This document shows, in pieces, positions 8,468 through 14,544 of a stretch of DNA of 21,336 bases (its first letter is position 1; every line of letters starts with the position of its first letter). The notes beneath the pieces were generated by a model. It saw nothing but the letters and a program-made list of their open reading frames with translations, made no database searches and had not been told where the DNA came from. The stretch is from assembly GCA_964489715.1 (NCBI GenBank), contig CAZBAK010000027.1:1-21336 (forward strand). Reading direction: 5' to 3'. A program made the translations under genes and the position numbers. This DNA comes from Tissierella_A sp964489715 (lineage in GTDB: Bacteria > Bacillota > Clostridia > Tissierellales > Tissierellaceae).

Positions 8468-9562
8468 ATGCAAGTATATCCAAAAAAAGAAGATCAACTA
8501 GATATTCTTCATATAGATATGGATGCTTTTTATGCTTCGGTTGAAGAACAGGATAATCCAAACTTAAAGGGCAAACCCTTAATAGTAGGTGGAAATAGTA
8601 GACGAGGTATAGTCACTACTGCCAACTATGAAGCTAGAAAATATGGTATTCATTCTGCTATGCCTATATTTATGGCTAAGCAGATGTGTCCTAAGGGTAT
8701 ATTTGTACCTACAAGGATAAATAGATATAGAGATGTATCAAGAGAAGTATTTTCTATACTCCATGGCTTTACAGATCTACTGGAACAAGTTTCAATAGAT
8801 GAAGCTTATCTGAATATATCTAATAAAAATAAAGATAAGATGGATGTTTGCTATGAAATTAAAAGAGAGGTTTTGGAAAATACAGGCTTAACTCTTTCTA
8901 TGGGACTTTCATACAATAAATTTTTAGCAAAATTGGCATCAGATTGGAATAAACCTGATGGAATAAAGCTCATAAGCCCTGATATGGTACCAGAGATATT
9001 GTTACCCCTTTCTATAAAAAAGATTCATGGAATTGGGAAAAAAACGGCTAAAAAACTTAATGATATAGGGATCTTTAAGGTTGAAGATCTAATAGAATTA
9101 TCAGAGAGTTTTCTTGTTGAATTACTTGGTAAGCATGGAAGTGAAATTTATCTTAGAATAAGAGGAGTAGATAATAGAGAACTTGAAACAGATAGAGAAA
9201 GAAAATCTTTAGGAACAGAGACCACCCTGAATATATCAATTAGAGATAAAGATCTTTTAAAAAAATATCTCTACGAGTTTTCTTTGGAGATAGAGAAGGA
9301 ATTACAAGAAAAAAATATACAGGCTAGAACCATTACATTAAAGATAAAAGACGAAGACTTTAGATCTAAAACTCGTAGTAGAACATTGGACCATAGTATA
9401 AAAAGTTTAGATGAAATATACAGTATAGCTAGTATGCTGTTAGATGAAATAAAAATTCTAAAAAAAATTAGGCTTATTGGTCTCTCAGTATCGAATCTTT
9501 CTAGTTTAGATAAAGTTCAATTATGCTTATTTAATAATTTTTCTGAAGATATAGATGATTAA
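8468..9562 (+). CDS. dinB: DNA polymerase IV (Y-family translesion polymerase)
   Basis: The 364-residue protein has the Y-family catalytic residues D17 (in HIDMDAFYASVEE) and D111-E112 (SIDEAY), with Y22 as the likely steric gate against ribonucleotides. A helix-hairpin-helix thumb segment (IHGIGKKTAKKL) and the little-finger domain follow. QLCLF at 351-355 is a canonical beta-clamp binding motif. It copies damaged templates at stalled forks with low fidelity. ATG 8468 has AAAGGAG upstream. No LexA box was recognised in front of it, in keeping with transcription from the apt promoter. Confidence 0.96.
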   Translation: MQVYPKKEDQLDILHIDMDAFYASVEEQDNPNLKGKPLIVGGNSRRGIVTTANYEARKYGIHSAMPIFMAKQMCPKGIFVPTRINRYRDVSREVFSILHGFTDLLEQVSIDEAYLNISNKNKDKMDVCYEIKREVLENTGLTLSMGLSYNKFLAKLASDWNKPDGIKLISPDMVPEILLPLSIKKIHGIGKKTAKKLNDIGIFKVEDLIELSESFLVELLGKHGSEIYLRIRGVDNRELETDRERKSLGTETTLNISIRDKDLLKKYLYEFSLEIEKELQEKNIQARTITLKIKDEDFRSKTRSRTLDHSIKSLDEIYSIASMLLDEIKILKKIRLIGLSVSNLSSLDKVQLCLFNNFSEDIDD

Positions 9563-9590
9563 AGAGATACATAATATAACAAGTCAATAG

Positions 9591-9637
9591 AAAGGAGTCC
9601 TTAATTTTTATAAATTGAAATTAAAGGACTCTTTTAT
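9591..9637 (+). terminator. Terminator after dinB
   Basis: Left arm AGTCCTTAATTT (from 9596) and right arm AAATTAAAGGACT pair with a single bulge, closed on TATAAATTG and followed by CTTTTATT. It separates dinB from the htpG promoter. Confidence 0.8.
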
Positions 9638-9639
9638 TA

Positions 9640-9668
9640 TTGACAATAAAAAAAGAATATGATATAAA
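9640..9668 (+). promoter_or_regulatory. Vegetative promoter of htpG
   Basis: TTGACA (9640-9645) and TATAAA (9663-9668) are separated by exactly 17 bases, a near-consensus sigma-A promoter. The CIRCE element begins eight bases after the -10, at the expected transcript start. Confidence 0.88.
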
Positions 9669-9675
9669 TTAATCA

Positions 9676-9702
9676 TTAGCACTCTAAGCTAATGACTGCT
9701 AA
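9676..9702 (+). promoter_or_regulatory. CIRCE heat-shock operator (HrcA site) before htpG
   Basis: The left arm TTAGCACTC (9676-9684) matches the CIRCE consensus perfectly. A nine-base spacer and the right arm GACTGCTAA (9694-9702) follow; the right arm differs from GAGTGCTAA at one base. Position at the transcript start predicts repression by HrcA, relieved on heat shock. Confidence 0.9.
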
Positions 9703-9726
9703 AATAATAGAAAAAGGAAGATAAGA

Positions 9727-11604
9727 ATGGAAAAAAGAGAATTTAAGGCAGAATCTAAAAGATTATTAGATTTAATGATTAACTCAATCTATACAAATAA
9801 AGAAATATTTTTAAGGGAACTTATATCTAATGCCAGTGATGCTATAGATAAATATTACTATAAAGCTCTTACAAATAGTGATATAGACTTTAATAAAGAT
9901 GATTTTTATATAGATATATCCATTGATAAGGACAATAGAGAGCTTGTTGTAAGAGATACTGGTATTGGTATGACAAAAGAAGAATTAGAAGACAATCTAG
10001 GTATAATAGCAAAAAGTGGATCTTTAAATTTTAAAAATGAAAGTGAACTAAAGGAAGATATAGATATTATTGGACAATTTGGTGTAGGTTTTTATTCTGC
10101 TTTTATGGTATCTGATAATGTGAAAGTAAAAAGCAAAGCTTTTGGAGAAGACAAGGCCTATTTATGGGAATCTACAGGGGCAGAAGGTTATACTATAGAA
10201 GAGACATCCAAGGAATCTATAGGAAGTGAAATAATTCTTAAAATAAAAGAAAGTACTGAAGATGAAGACTATGATAAGTTTTTAGATGAATATACTATTA
10301 AGGCACTTATAAAAAAATATTCTGATTTCATTAGATATCCTATTAAAATGCTCTTAACTAAAGAAAGACAGAAAGATGATTCAGATGAATATGAAGAGTA
10401 TAAAGAATTAGAGACAATAAATAGTATGGTTCCTATATGGAGAAAAAATAAAAATGAATTAAAAGAAGAAGATTATATAAATTTCTATAGGGAAAAACAT
10501 TTTGGTATAGATGAGCCACTTAAAACCATTCACTTTAATGTAGATGGGATGGTAAGCTATAGGTCTATACTTTTCATACCATCAAGTATGCCCTATGATT
10601 TCTATACTCAGGACTATGAAAAGGGATTAGAACTATATTCAAGCGGAGTTTTAATAATGGAAAAATGTGCAGAACTTCTCCCAGACTATTTTAGCTTTAT
10701 AAAAGGTGTAGTAGATTCAGAAGATCTTTCATTAAACATTTCTAGAGAAATGCTTCAAAATGATAGGCAGTTACAACTTATAGCTAAAAAGATAGAGGAA
10801 AAGATAAAAGATGAGTTAAAATCTCTACTTGAAAATGAAAGAGAGAAATATATAGAATTCTTTAAGAATTTTGGTAAGGGAATTAAGTTTGGAGTGTATA
10901 ATAACTTTGGAATAAATAAAGATAAACTAAAAGATCTCTTGATGTTTTATTCTTCTAAGGAAAAAGAACTGGTTACCCTGGATGAATATGTAGATAGAAT
11001 GAAAGAGGAACAAAAGTATATTTACTATGCTAGCGGTGGCTCTATTGATAGACTAGATAAACTTCCACAATCTGAAATAGTAAAAGATAAGGATTATGAA
11101 ATACTTTATCTTACAGAAGATGTAGATGAGTTTGCTATTAAGATTTTAATGAATTATAGGGAAATTGAATTTAGATCAGTTTCCAGTGAAGATTTAGGAA
11201 TTGAAGAAGATAAGGATAAAAAAGATCAAGAAGAAAAAACAGATGAAGAAAATAAGGACTTATTTTCTTCTATGAAAGATATATTAGGAGACAAGATAAA
11301 TGAAGTAAAATCTTCAAAGCGCTTAAAAAATTATCCGGTTTGTCTTTCAAGTGAAGGAGAAATTTCAATTGAAATGGAGAAAATATTAAGTAGTATGGGA
11401 GAAGACAACGATGTTAAAGCAAAGAAAGCATTAGAGATAAATGTAAACCATAGCATATTTGATACCCTAAAAAAGGTATATAAGGAAGACAAGGATAAAT
11501 TTACACTTTATACTAAGCTCTTATATGATCAAGCATTGTTGATTGAAGGCTTGCCTATAGAAGATCCTATTGAATTTAGTAAAAATATTTCTAAACTTAT
11601 GTAA
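9727..11604 (+). CDS. htpG: Molecular chaperone HtpG (bacterial Hsp90)
   Basis: The 625-residue length equals that of typical HtpG (about 624). The N-terminal GHKL ATP-binding domain shows ELISNASDA, DTGIGMT and GQFGVGFYSAFM, followed by the middle domain with the NISREMLQ segment and a dimerisation domain. A short acidic/Lys linker lies around residue 490-510. There is no MEEVD tail, as expected for bacteria. It is an ATP-dependent cytoplasmic homodimer that remodels client proteins with the DnaK system. AAAGGAAG precedes the ATG. The gene stands alone behind a sigma-A promoter with a CIRCE operator, so it should be heat-inducible through HrcA. No clear terminator follows. Confidence 0.97.
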   Translation: MEKREFKAESKRLLDLMINSIYTNKEIFLRELISNASDAIDKYYYKALTNSDIDFNKDDFYIDISIDKDNRELVVRDTGIGMTKEELEDNLGIIAKSGSLNFKNESELKEDIDIIGQFGVGFYSAFMVSDNVKVKSKAFGEDKAYLWESTGAEGYTIEETSKESIGSEIILKIKESTEDEDYDKFLDEYTIKALIKKYSDFIRYPIKMLLTKERQKDDSDEYEEYKELETINSMVPIWRKNKNELKEEDYINFYREKHFGIDEPLKTIHFNVDGMVSYRSILFIPSSMPYDFYTQDYEKGLELYSSGVLIMEKCAELLPDYFSFIKGVVDSEDLSLNISREMLQNDRQLQLIAKKIEEKIKDELKSLLENEREKYIEFFKNFGKGIKFGVYNNFGINKDKLKDLLMFYSSKEKELVTLDEYVDRMKEEQKYIYYASGGSIDRLDKLPQSEIVKDKDYEILYLTEDVDEFAIKILMNYREIEFRSVSSEDLGIEEDKDKKDQEEKTDEENKDLFSSMKDILGDKINEVKSSKRLKNYPVCLSSEGEISIEMEKILSSMGEDNDVKAKKALEINVNHSIFDTLKKVYKEDKDKFTLYTKLLYDQALLIEGLPIEDPIEFSKNISKLM

Positions 11605-11617
11605 ATGAAAATATCTC

Positions 11618-11646
11618 TTGCGAAAATAAGCCAAAAAGATTATAAT
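11618..11646 (+). promoter_or_regulatory. Promoter of the ferredoxin gene
   Basis: TTGCGA (11618-11623) and a perfect TATAAT (11641-11646) are 17 bases apart, 40 bases ahead of the ferredoxin ATG. Confidence 0.82.
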
Positions 11647-11685
11647 TAAATTGTATTTAAAGACTTATTTTTGGAGGCGAAAAAA

Positions 11686-11877
11686 ATGAAAGCAATAGTA
11701 GAAAGAGACGATTGTATTGGTTGTGGTCTTTGCGTAACTATTTGTCCAGAAGTATTTGATTTAGATGATGAAGATATTGCAATAGTTATTGCAGATCCAA
11801 TACCAGAAGATGCGGTTGAAGATGCAGAGGAAGCAGCAGAATCTTGCCCAACTGATGCAATTAGTATAGAAGATTAA
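11686..11877 (+). CDS. Ferredoxin with one [4Fe-4S] cluster
   Basis: The 63-residue protein has Cys10, Cys13 and Cys16 in CIGCGLC, then a distant Cys54 in SCPTDAI: the ligand pattern of one-cluster ferredoxins such as that of Thermotoga. The middle of the protein is strongly acidic and lacks a second CxxCxxC set. Cys20 is extra; in the Thermotoga protein the equivalent residue pairs in a disulfide with a Cys near position 43, but that partner is Ala here. It carries low-potential electrons in the cytoplasm. ATG 11686 is chosen because the in-frame TTG at 11671 lies within the Shine-Dalgarno GGAGG (11673 onward). It has its own promoter and a following hairpin. Confidence 0.94.
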   Translation: MKAIVERDDCIGCGLCVTICPEVFDLDDEDIAIVIADPIPEDAVEDAEEAAESCPTDAISIED

Positions 11878-11889
11878 TTTTTAAAATAC

Positions 11890-11925
11890 TAATATAGCTA
11901 GCTCAATTTTGAGCTAGCTATATTA
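11890..11925 (+). terminator. Long perfect hairpin after the ferredoxin gene
   Basis: AATATAGCTAGCTCAA (11891-11906) and TTGAGCTAGCTATATT (11909-11924) are exact reverse complements, extended by one more pair. The T tract is poor (TATATTAATAT), so termination may be partial and read-through to the next gene is possible. It may also have hindered assembly at the adjacent gap. Confidence 0.7.
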
Positions 11926-11934
11926 ATATAAAAT

Positions 11935-11953
11935 AAAGTTTAGGAGGAAGCTA
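11935..11953 (+). repeat. 19-base direct repeat at the left edge of the gap
   Basis: AAAGTTTAGGAGGAAGCTA occurs here immediately before the Ns and again at 12054-12072 immediately after them. It is best read as the same sequence at the ends of two overlapping contigs. Confidence 0.95.
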
Positions 11954-12053
11954 NNNNNNNNNNNNNNNNNNNNNNNNNNNNNNNNNNNNNNNNNNNNNNN
12001 NNNNNNNNNNNNNNNNNNNNNNNNNNNNNNNNNNNNNNNNNNNNNNNNNNNNN
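11954..12053. other. Assembly gap of exactly 100 N
   Basis: The run is exactly 100 N, a placeholder size used by scaffolders when the gap length is not known. Identical flanking 19-mers suggest the true gap is zero. Confidence 0.97.
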
Positions 12054-12072
12054 AAAGTTTAGGAGGAAGCTA
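12054..12072 (+). repeat. 19-base direct repeat at the right edge of the gap; ribosome binding site of gatC-like gene
   Basis: This is the second copy of the 19-mer at 11935-11953. Its AGGAGG (12061-12066) is the ribosome binding site that fixes the TTG start at 12073. Confidence 0.93.
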
Positions 12073-13419
12073 TTGGAAATATTGAATAATTTTATATCCT
12101 ATTTTTTAAGTTTTGAACCATTTGTCTTACTTCCCATTATAATATTTATCTTAGCCATAATATTTAAAATAAATATTAATACAGCAATAAAATCTTCCTT
12201 GCAACTTGGAATAGGATTTGTGGGGATCTTTATGACCTTTGATTATTTTGTAGGAGTGATTACACCAGTAGTAAGTGACATTATTGAGAGAATAGGTCTT
12301 GATATGCCAGTCTTAGATCTAGGTTGGCCTCCACTAACATCCATGGCCTGGTCCTTTAAATTTGCACCACTTTTACTAGTTGTCCTAATGATAATAAATA
12401 TACTTATGATTGTATTTAAACTTACTAAAACTGTCAATATAGATATATGGAATTATTGGCATTTAATTTTTATAGGAGCATTAGTATATTTTGAAAGTAA
12501 AAATATATTATTGACTTTTATTATAACTATAGCTAGCTTTATACTTATACTAAAGCTAGCAGAATGGACAGCTAAAGATATTAATAAAGCTATGGATATG
12601 GATGGAATATGTGTTACACATTTAGCTTCCCTTATACACTATCCCTTAGCCCTAGTGGGGAATAATATAATAGAAAAGATACCTGGACTAAATAGAATAG
12701 ATGCAGATGCGGAGGCTATACAAAAGAAACTTGGTTTATTTGGTCAGCCAATGTTTATAGGACTTATACTTGGACTACTCTTGGGACTAACTGCAGGCTA
12801 TGAAATAAAAAAAATATTAGAAGTAGGTGTGAGGTTTGCAGCTGTAATCTATATACTTCCAATTATGAGCGGTATATTGGGAGATTCACTTATACCTATA
12901 TCAGAGGGAATGAAAAACTTCCTAAAGAAAATCCCTAATATGGATCAAGCCTATATAGGTCTAGATGTTGCAGTATTATTTAGGCTTCCAGAGAATATGG
13001 TAACAATGCTTTTGCTTATACCTACATCTATAGTACTAGCTATAATTCTTCCAGGAGTTAATTTTATACCTCTAGGAGATTTAACAAGTATTTTATTGCC
13101 AGTAGCTTTTATAACTCTAGCTACAGGTGGAAATATAATAAGATCTTATATAATAGGAATACCCATACTTATAGGAAGTCTTTATGGAGCTTCATATATG
13201 GCTCCAACCCTTACAAATATGGCTTTGGATATGAACTATAATGTAGTAGATAATGCTATGTTTACAAGCTTTATAGACGGAGGGAACTCGTTTAGGCTAT
13301 GGATAGTGACCTTGCTTAGAGGAAATTTAATAGCTATGCTTTTTATACCTATAATATTCTTATTACTATATTATACATACAGGCATGTAAAGAAAAGTCA
13401 AGTACAGAGAGATATATAA
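12073..13419 (+). CDS. PTS galactitol-type EIIC permease (GatC family), orphan
   Basis: The 448-residue, strongly hydrophobic protein is close to the length of GatC (about 451) and has roughly ten or more membrane segments. The early GIGFVGIFMTFDYFVG region, the WPPLTSMAWS segment and the GNIIRSYIIGIPI segment fit the EIIC-GAT family, which carries a polyol or sugar through the membrane during phosphorylation. TTG 12073 is the start because AGGAGG lies six bases upstream. No EIIA or EIIB gene, dehydrogenase or regulator is adjacent, so the phosphate donor must be encoded elsewhere or the protein works differently. The family assignment is firmer than the galactitol specificity. Confidence 0.85.
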   Translation: MEILNNFISYFLSFEPFVLLPIIIFILAIIFKININTAIKSSLQLGIGFVGIFMTFDYFVGVITPVVSDIIERIGLDMPVLDLGWPPLTSMAWSFKFAPLLLVVLMIINILMIVFKLTKTVNIDIWNYWHLIFIGALVYFESKNILLTFIITIASFILILKLAEWTAKDINKAMDMDGICVTHLASLIHYPLALVGNNIIEKIPGLNRIDADAEAIQKKLGLFGQPMFIGLILGLLLGLTAGYEIKKILEVGVRFAAVIYILPIMSGILGDSLIPISEGMKNFLKKIPNMDQAYIGLDVAVLFRLPENMVTMLLLIPTSIVLAIILPGVNFIPLGDLTSILLPVAFITLATGGNIIRSYIIGIPILIGSLYGASYMAPTLTNMALDMNYNVVDNAMFTSFIDGGNSFRLWIVTLLRGNLIAMLFIPIIFLLLYYTYRHVKKSQVQRDI

Positions 13420-13432
13420 GATATATATGAAT

Positions 13433-13465
13433 AAAAACACATCATAGTCGCTATGATGTGTTTTC
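13433..13465. terminator. Bidirectional terminator between gatC-like and the minus-strand gene
   Basis: AAAACACATCATAG (13434-13447) and CTATGATGTGTTTT (13451-13464) form a perfect 14-bp stem with a TCG loop. On the + strand it ends in TTTTC; on the minus strand in TTTTTATT. It serves both converging genes, and its position 6 bases beyond the minus-strand stop supports the gene at 13470-13775. Confidence 0.9.
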
Positions 13466-13469
13466 TGTA

Positions 13470-13775
13470 CTATATGATCTTAAAAAATCCTAATATATTA
13501 GGAGAAAAAAGAATTAAGATTGAAATTGTAAGCATGATCCAAAAAAATATCTTGGTTTTCTTACTAGATTTTCTTTTTTCAATGATGCTATATGACCAAT
13601 ATATAAGAATAGTTGTCAAGATTACAAATAGAGGTTTATATTTAGCCATTCCAGCAAAATAAGCACTTCCTAGAGCCCCTAAACCTAGGGGAGCAAGTAA
13701 TATGCCGCCTGTTCAGCAAAGAGCAGCAAATAAAGATGTAAAGACTGATAATGCACTTATAATTTTTTCTTTCAT
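13470..13775 (-). CDS. MerT-like small membrane protein, probable selenoprotein (in-frame TGA = Sec21)
   Basis: The minus strand reads 101 codons plus TAG if the TGA at 13715-13713 (codon 21) is read through. ATG 13775 has a strong GGGAGGT seven bases upstream, plus a promoter and a terminator of its own. The product has three hydrophobic segments (about 7-40, 48-66, 76-97). Around the TGA it reads LFAALC-U-TGGILLAPLG, and KYKPLF follows. Compared with the remembered mercuric transporter MerT, residues 16-50 align without gaps: C20-U21 fall on MerT's Cys-Cys pair, and G, LG and Y-x-PLF coincide. A SECIS-like hairpin lies 27 bases past the TGA. MerT's second Cys pair is absent (EKRKSSKKTK loop), as is any merP. 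Role: probably thiol/selenol metal transport, inferred. The alternative is a pseudogene with a nonsense change. Confidence 0.78.
13676..13691 (-). promoter_or_regulatory. Bacterial SECIS-like hairpin downstream of the TGA
   Basis: In the mRNA sense (minus strand), CCCCUA and UAGGGG pair around an apical GGUU loop. The first loop base is a G, 27 bases after the UGA, within the known 16-37 range for bacterial SECIS elements. The GGU in the loop resembles the SelB-binding loop of E. coli fdhF. The hairpin lies within the coding sequence, as bacterial SECIS must. Confidence 0.75.
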
Positions 13776-13798
13776 TAGATTACCTCCCATAGATTTAT

Positions 13799-13828
13799 AT
13801 TATACTATAATAAACTTTATATAGGCAA
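13799..13828 (-). promoter_or_regulatory. Promoter of the MerT-like gene
   Basis: On the minus strand, TTGCCT (13828-13823) and a perfect TATAAT (13804-13799) are 18 bases apart, 23 bases ahead of the start codon and just before the GGGAGGT. Confidence 0.65.
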
Positions 13829-13834
13829 AAATAG

Positions 13835-13862
13835 TTGACAATAAGAAGGAATATAATATAAT
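13835..13862 (+). promoter_or_regulatory. Promoter of the tetR-ftsH series
   Basis: TTGACA (13835-13840) and TATAAT (13857-13862) are 16 bases apart. The sequence is back to back with the minus-strand promoter at 13799-13828. Confidence 0.82.
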
Positions 13863-13870
13863 ACAATAAT

Positions 13871-13886
13871 GACCGACCAGTCGGTC
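13871..13886 (+). promoter_or_regulatory. Palindromic TetR-family operator
   Basis: GACCGAC (13871-13877) and GTCGGTC (13880-13886) are exact inverted arms around CA. This GC-rich island in AT-rich DNA sits at the predicted transcript start, eight bases after the -10, and matches operators typical of TetR/AcrR proteins. Autoregulation by the next gene is expected. Confidence 0.85.
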
Positions 13887-13922
13887 GAAATAATATAAAT
13901 ATCTATTAGAGGAGAATTCCAA

Positions 13923-14531
13923 ATGAATAAATTAAAATATTCAGATAAAGAAATTCTTATTTTCCATGGTGTAATAAAGTTAATAAAAGAAGGAGAAAAT
14001 TTTTATACCATAAAGGTATCTGATATTGCTAAATCAGCAGATATAGGAAAGGGAACAATATATGACTATTTTGCTTCAAAAGAAGAAGCTATATCCAAGG
14101 CCATAATGTATTATATTGATAAGGAGATGGAAATCTCCTATAAAAGAGTAGTGAAAAAAGAAAGTTTTAAAGATAAGTATTATGAAATACTCTTTATAAT
14201 AAAAGAAGGTCACAAGAGCAATATGTTTATAATAAATACAATATTATCTTCAGTTGGATTTAAGGAACTATATAAACATCTTTCAGATGATTCTTGTAAG
14301 AAAAACTATTTTTTTGAAAATTTAAATAGCTTTATAGAACTTTTATTAGAAGCAGGTAAAAGAGAGGGTATAATAGATAAGGAAGAAGAAGACTATTATT
14401 TAACCATGTGTGTTAGAGGTTCAATATCTACTTTTTCTTATTATATTGGTAAGAAAAAATATTATAAAGATATAAGCTTGGAACAAGCTATGGATACATC
14501 TTATAAATTATTATTAAAATCACTTAGATAA
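13923..14531 (+). CDS. TetR/AcrR-family transcriptional regulator
   Basis: The 202-residue protein has an N-terminal helix-turn-helix (about residues 23-55) with the family pattern IKVSDIAKSADIGKGTIYDY followed by FASKEEAI. The C-terminal ligand domain (about 70-200) is not similar to anything I recognise. It should bind the palindrome at 13871-13886 as a dimer and repress its own operon until a small ligand, possibly a fatty acyl compound or toxic agent, is bound. AGAGGAG (13908-13914) precedes ATG 13923. Only 13 bases separate it from ftsH, so ftsH and probably the next two genes share its control. Confidence 0.92.
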   Translation: MNKLKYSDKEILIFHGVIKLIKEGENFYTIKVSDIAKSADIGKGTIYDYFASKEEAISKAIMYYIDKEMEISYKRVVKKESFKDKYYEILFIIKEGHKSNMFIINTILSSVGFKELYKHLSDDSCKKNYFFENLNSFIELLLEAGKREGIIDKEEEDYYLTMCVRGSISTFSYYIGKKKYYKDISLEQAMDTSYKLLLKSLR

Positions 14532-14544
14532 AGAGGGGATAAAA

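Noticed and set aside
11671..11685. A five-residue longer ferredoxin from TTG 11671
   Set aside because: The TTG precedes and overlaps the GGAGG that serves ATG 11686; the same reasoning moves pepT to 1225 and mgsA to 17206.
13453..13662. A 69-codon plus-strand ORF
   Set aside because: It starts inside the terminator hairpin, has no ribosome binding site, and lies antisense to the MerT-like gene, whose protein similarity and signals are far better.
13713..13715. Treating the TGA as a plain nonsense mutation and the gene as a pseudogene
   Set aside because: The TGA sits exactly at the MerT Cys, the rest of the frame is intact, and promoter, ribosome binding site, hairpin and terminator are preserved. 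The possibility is kept as the main alternative, not ruled out.
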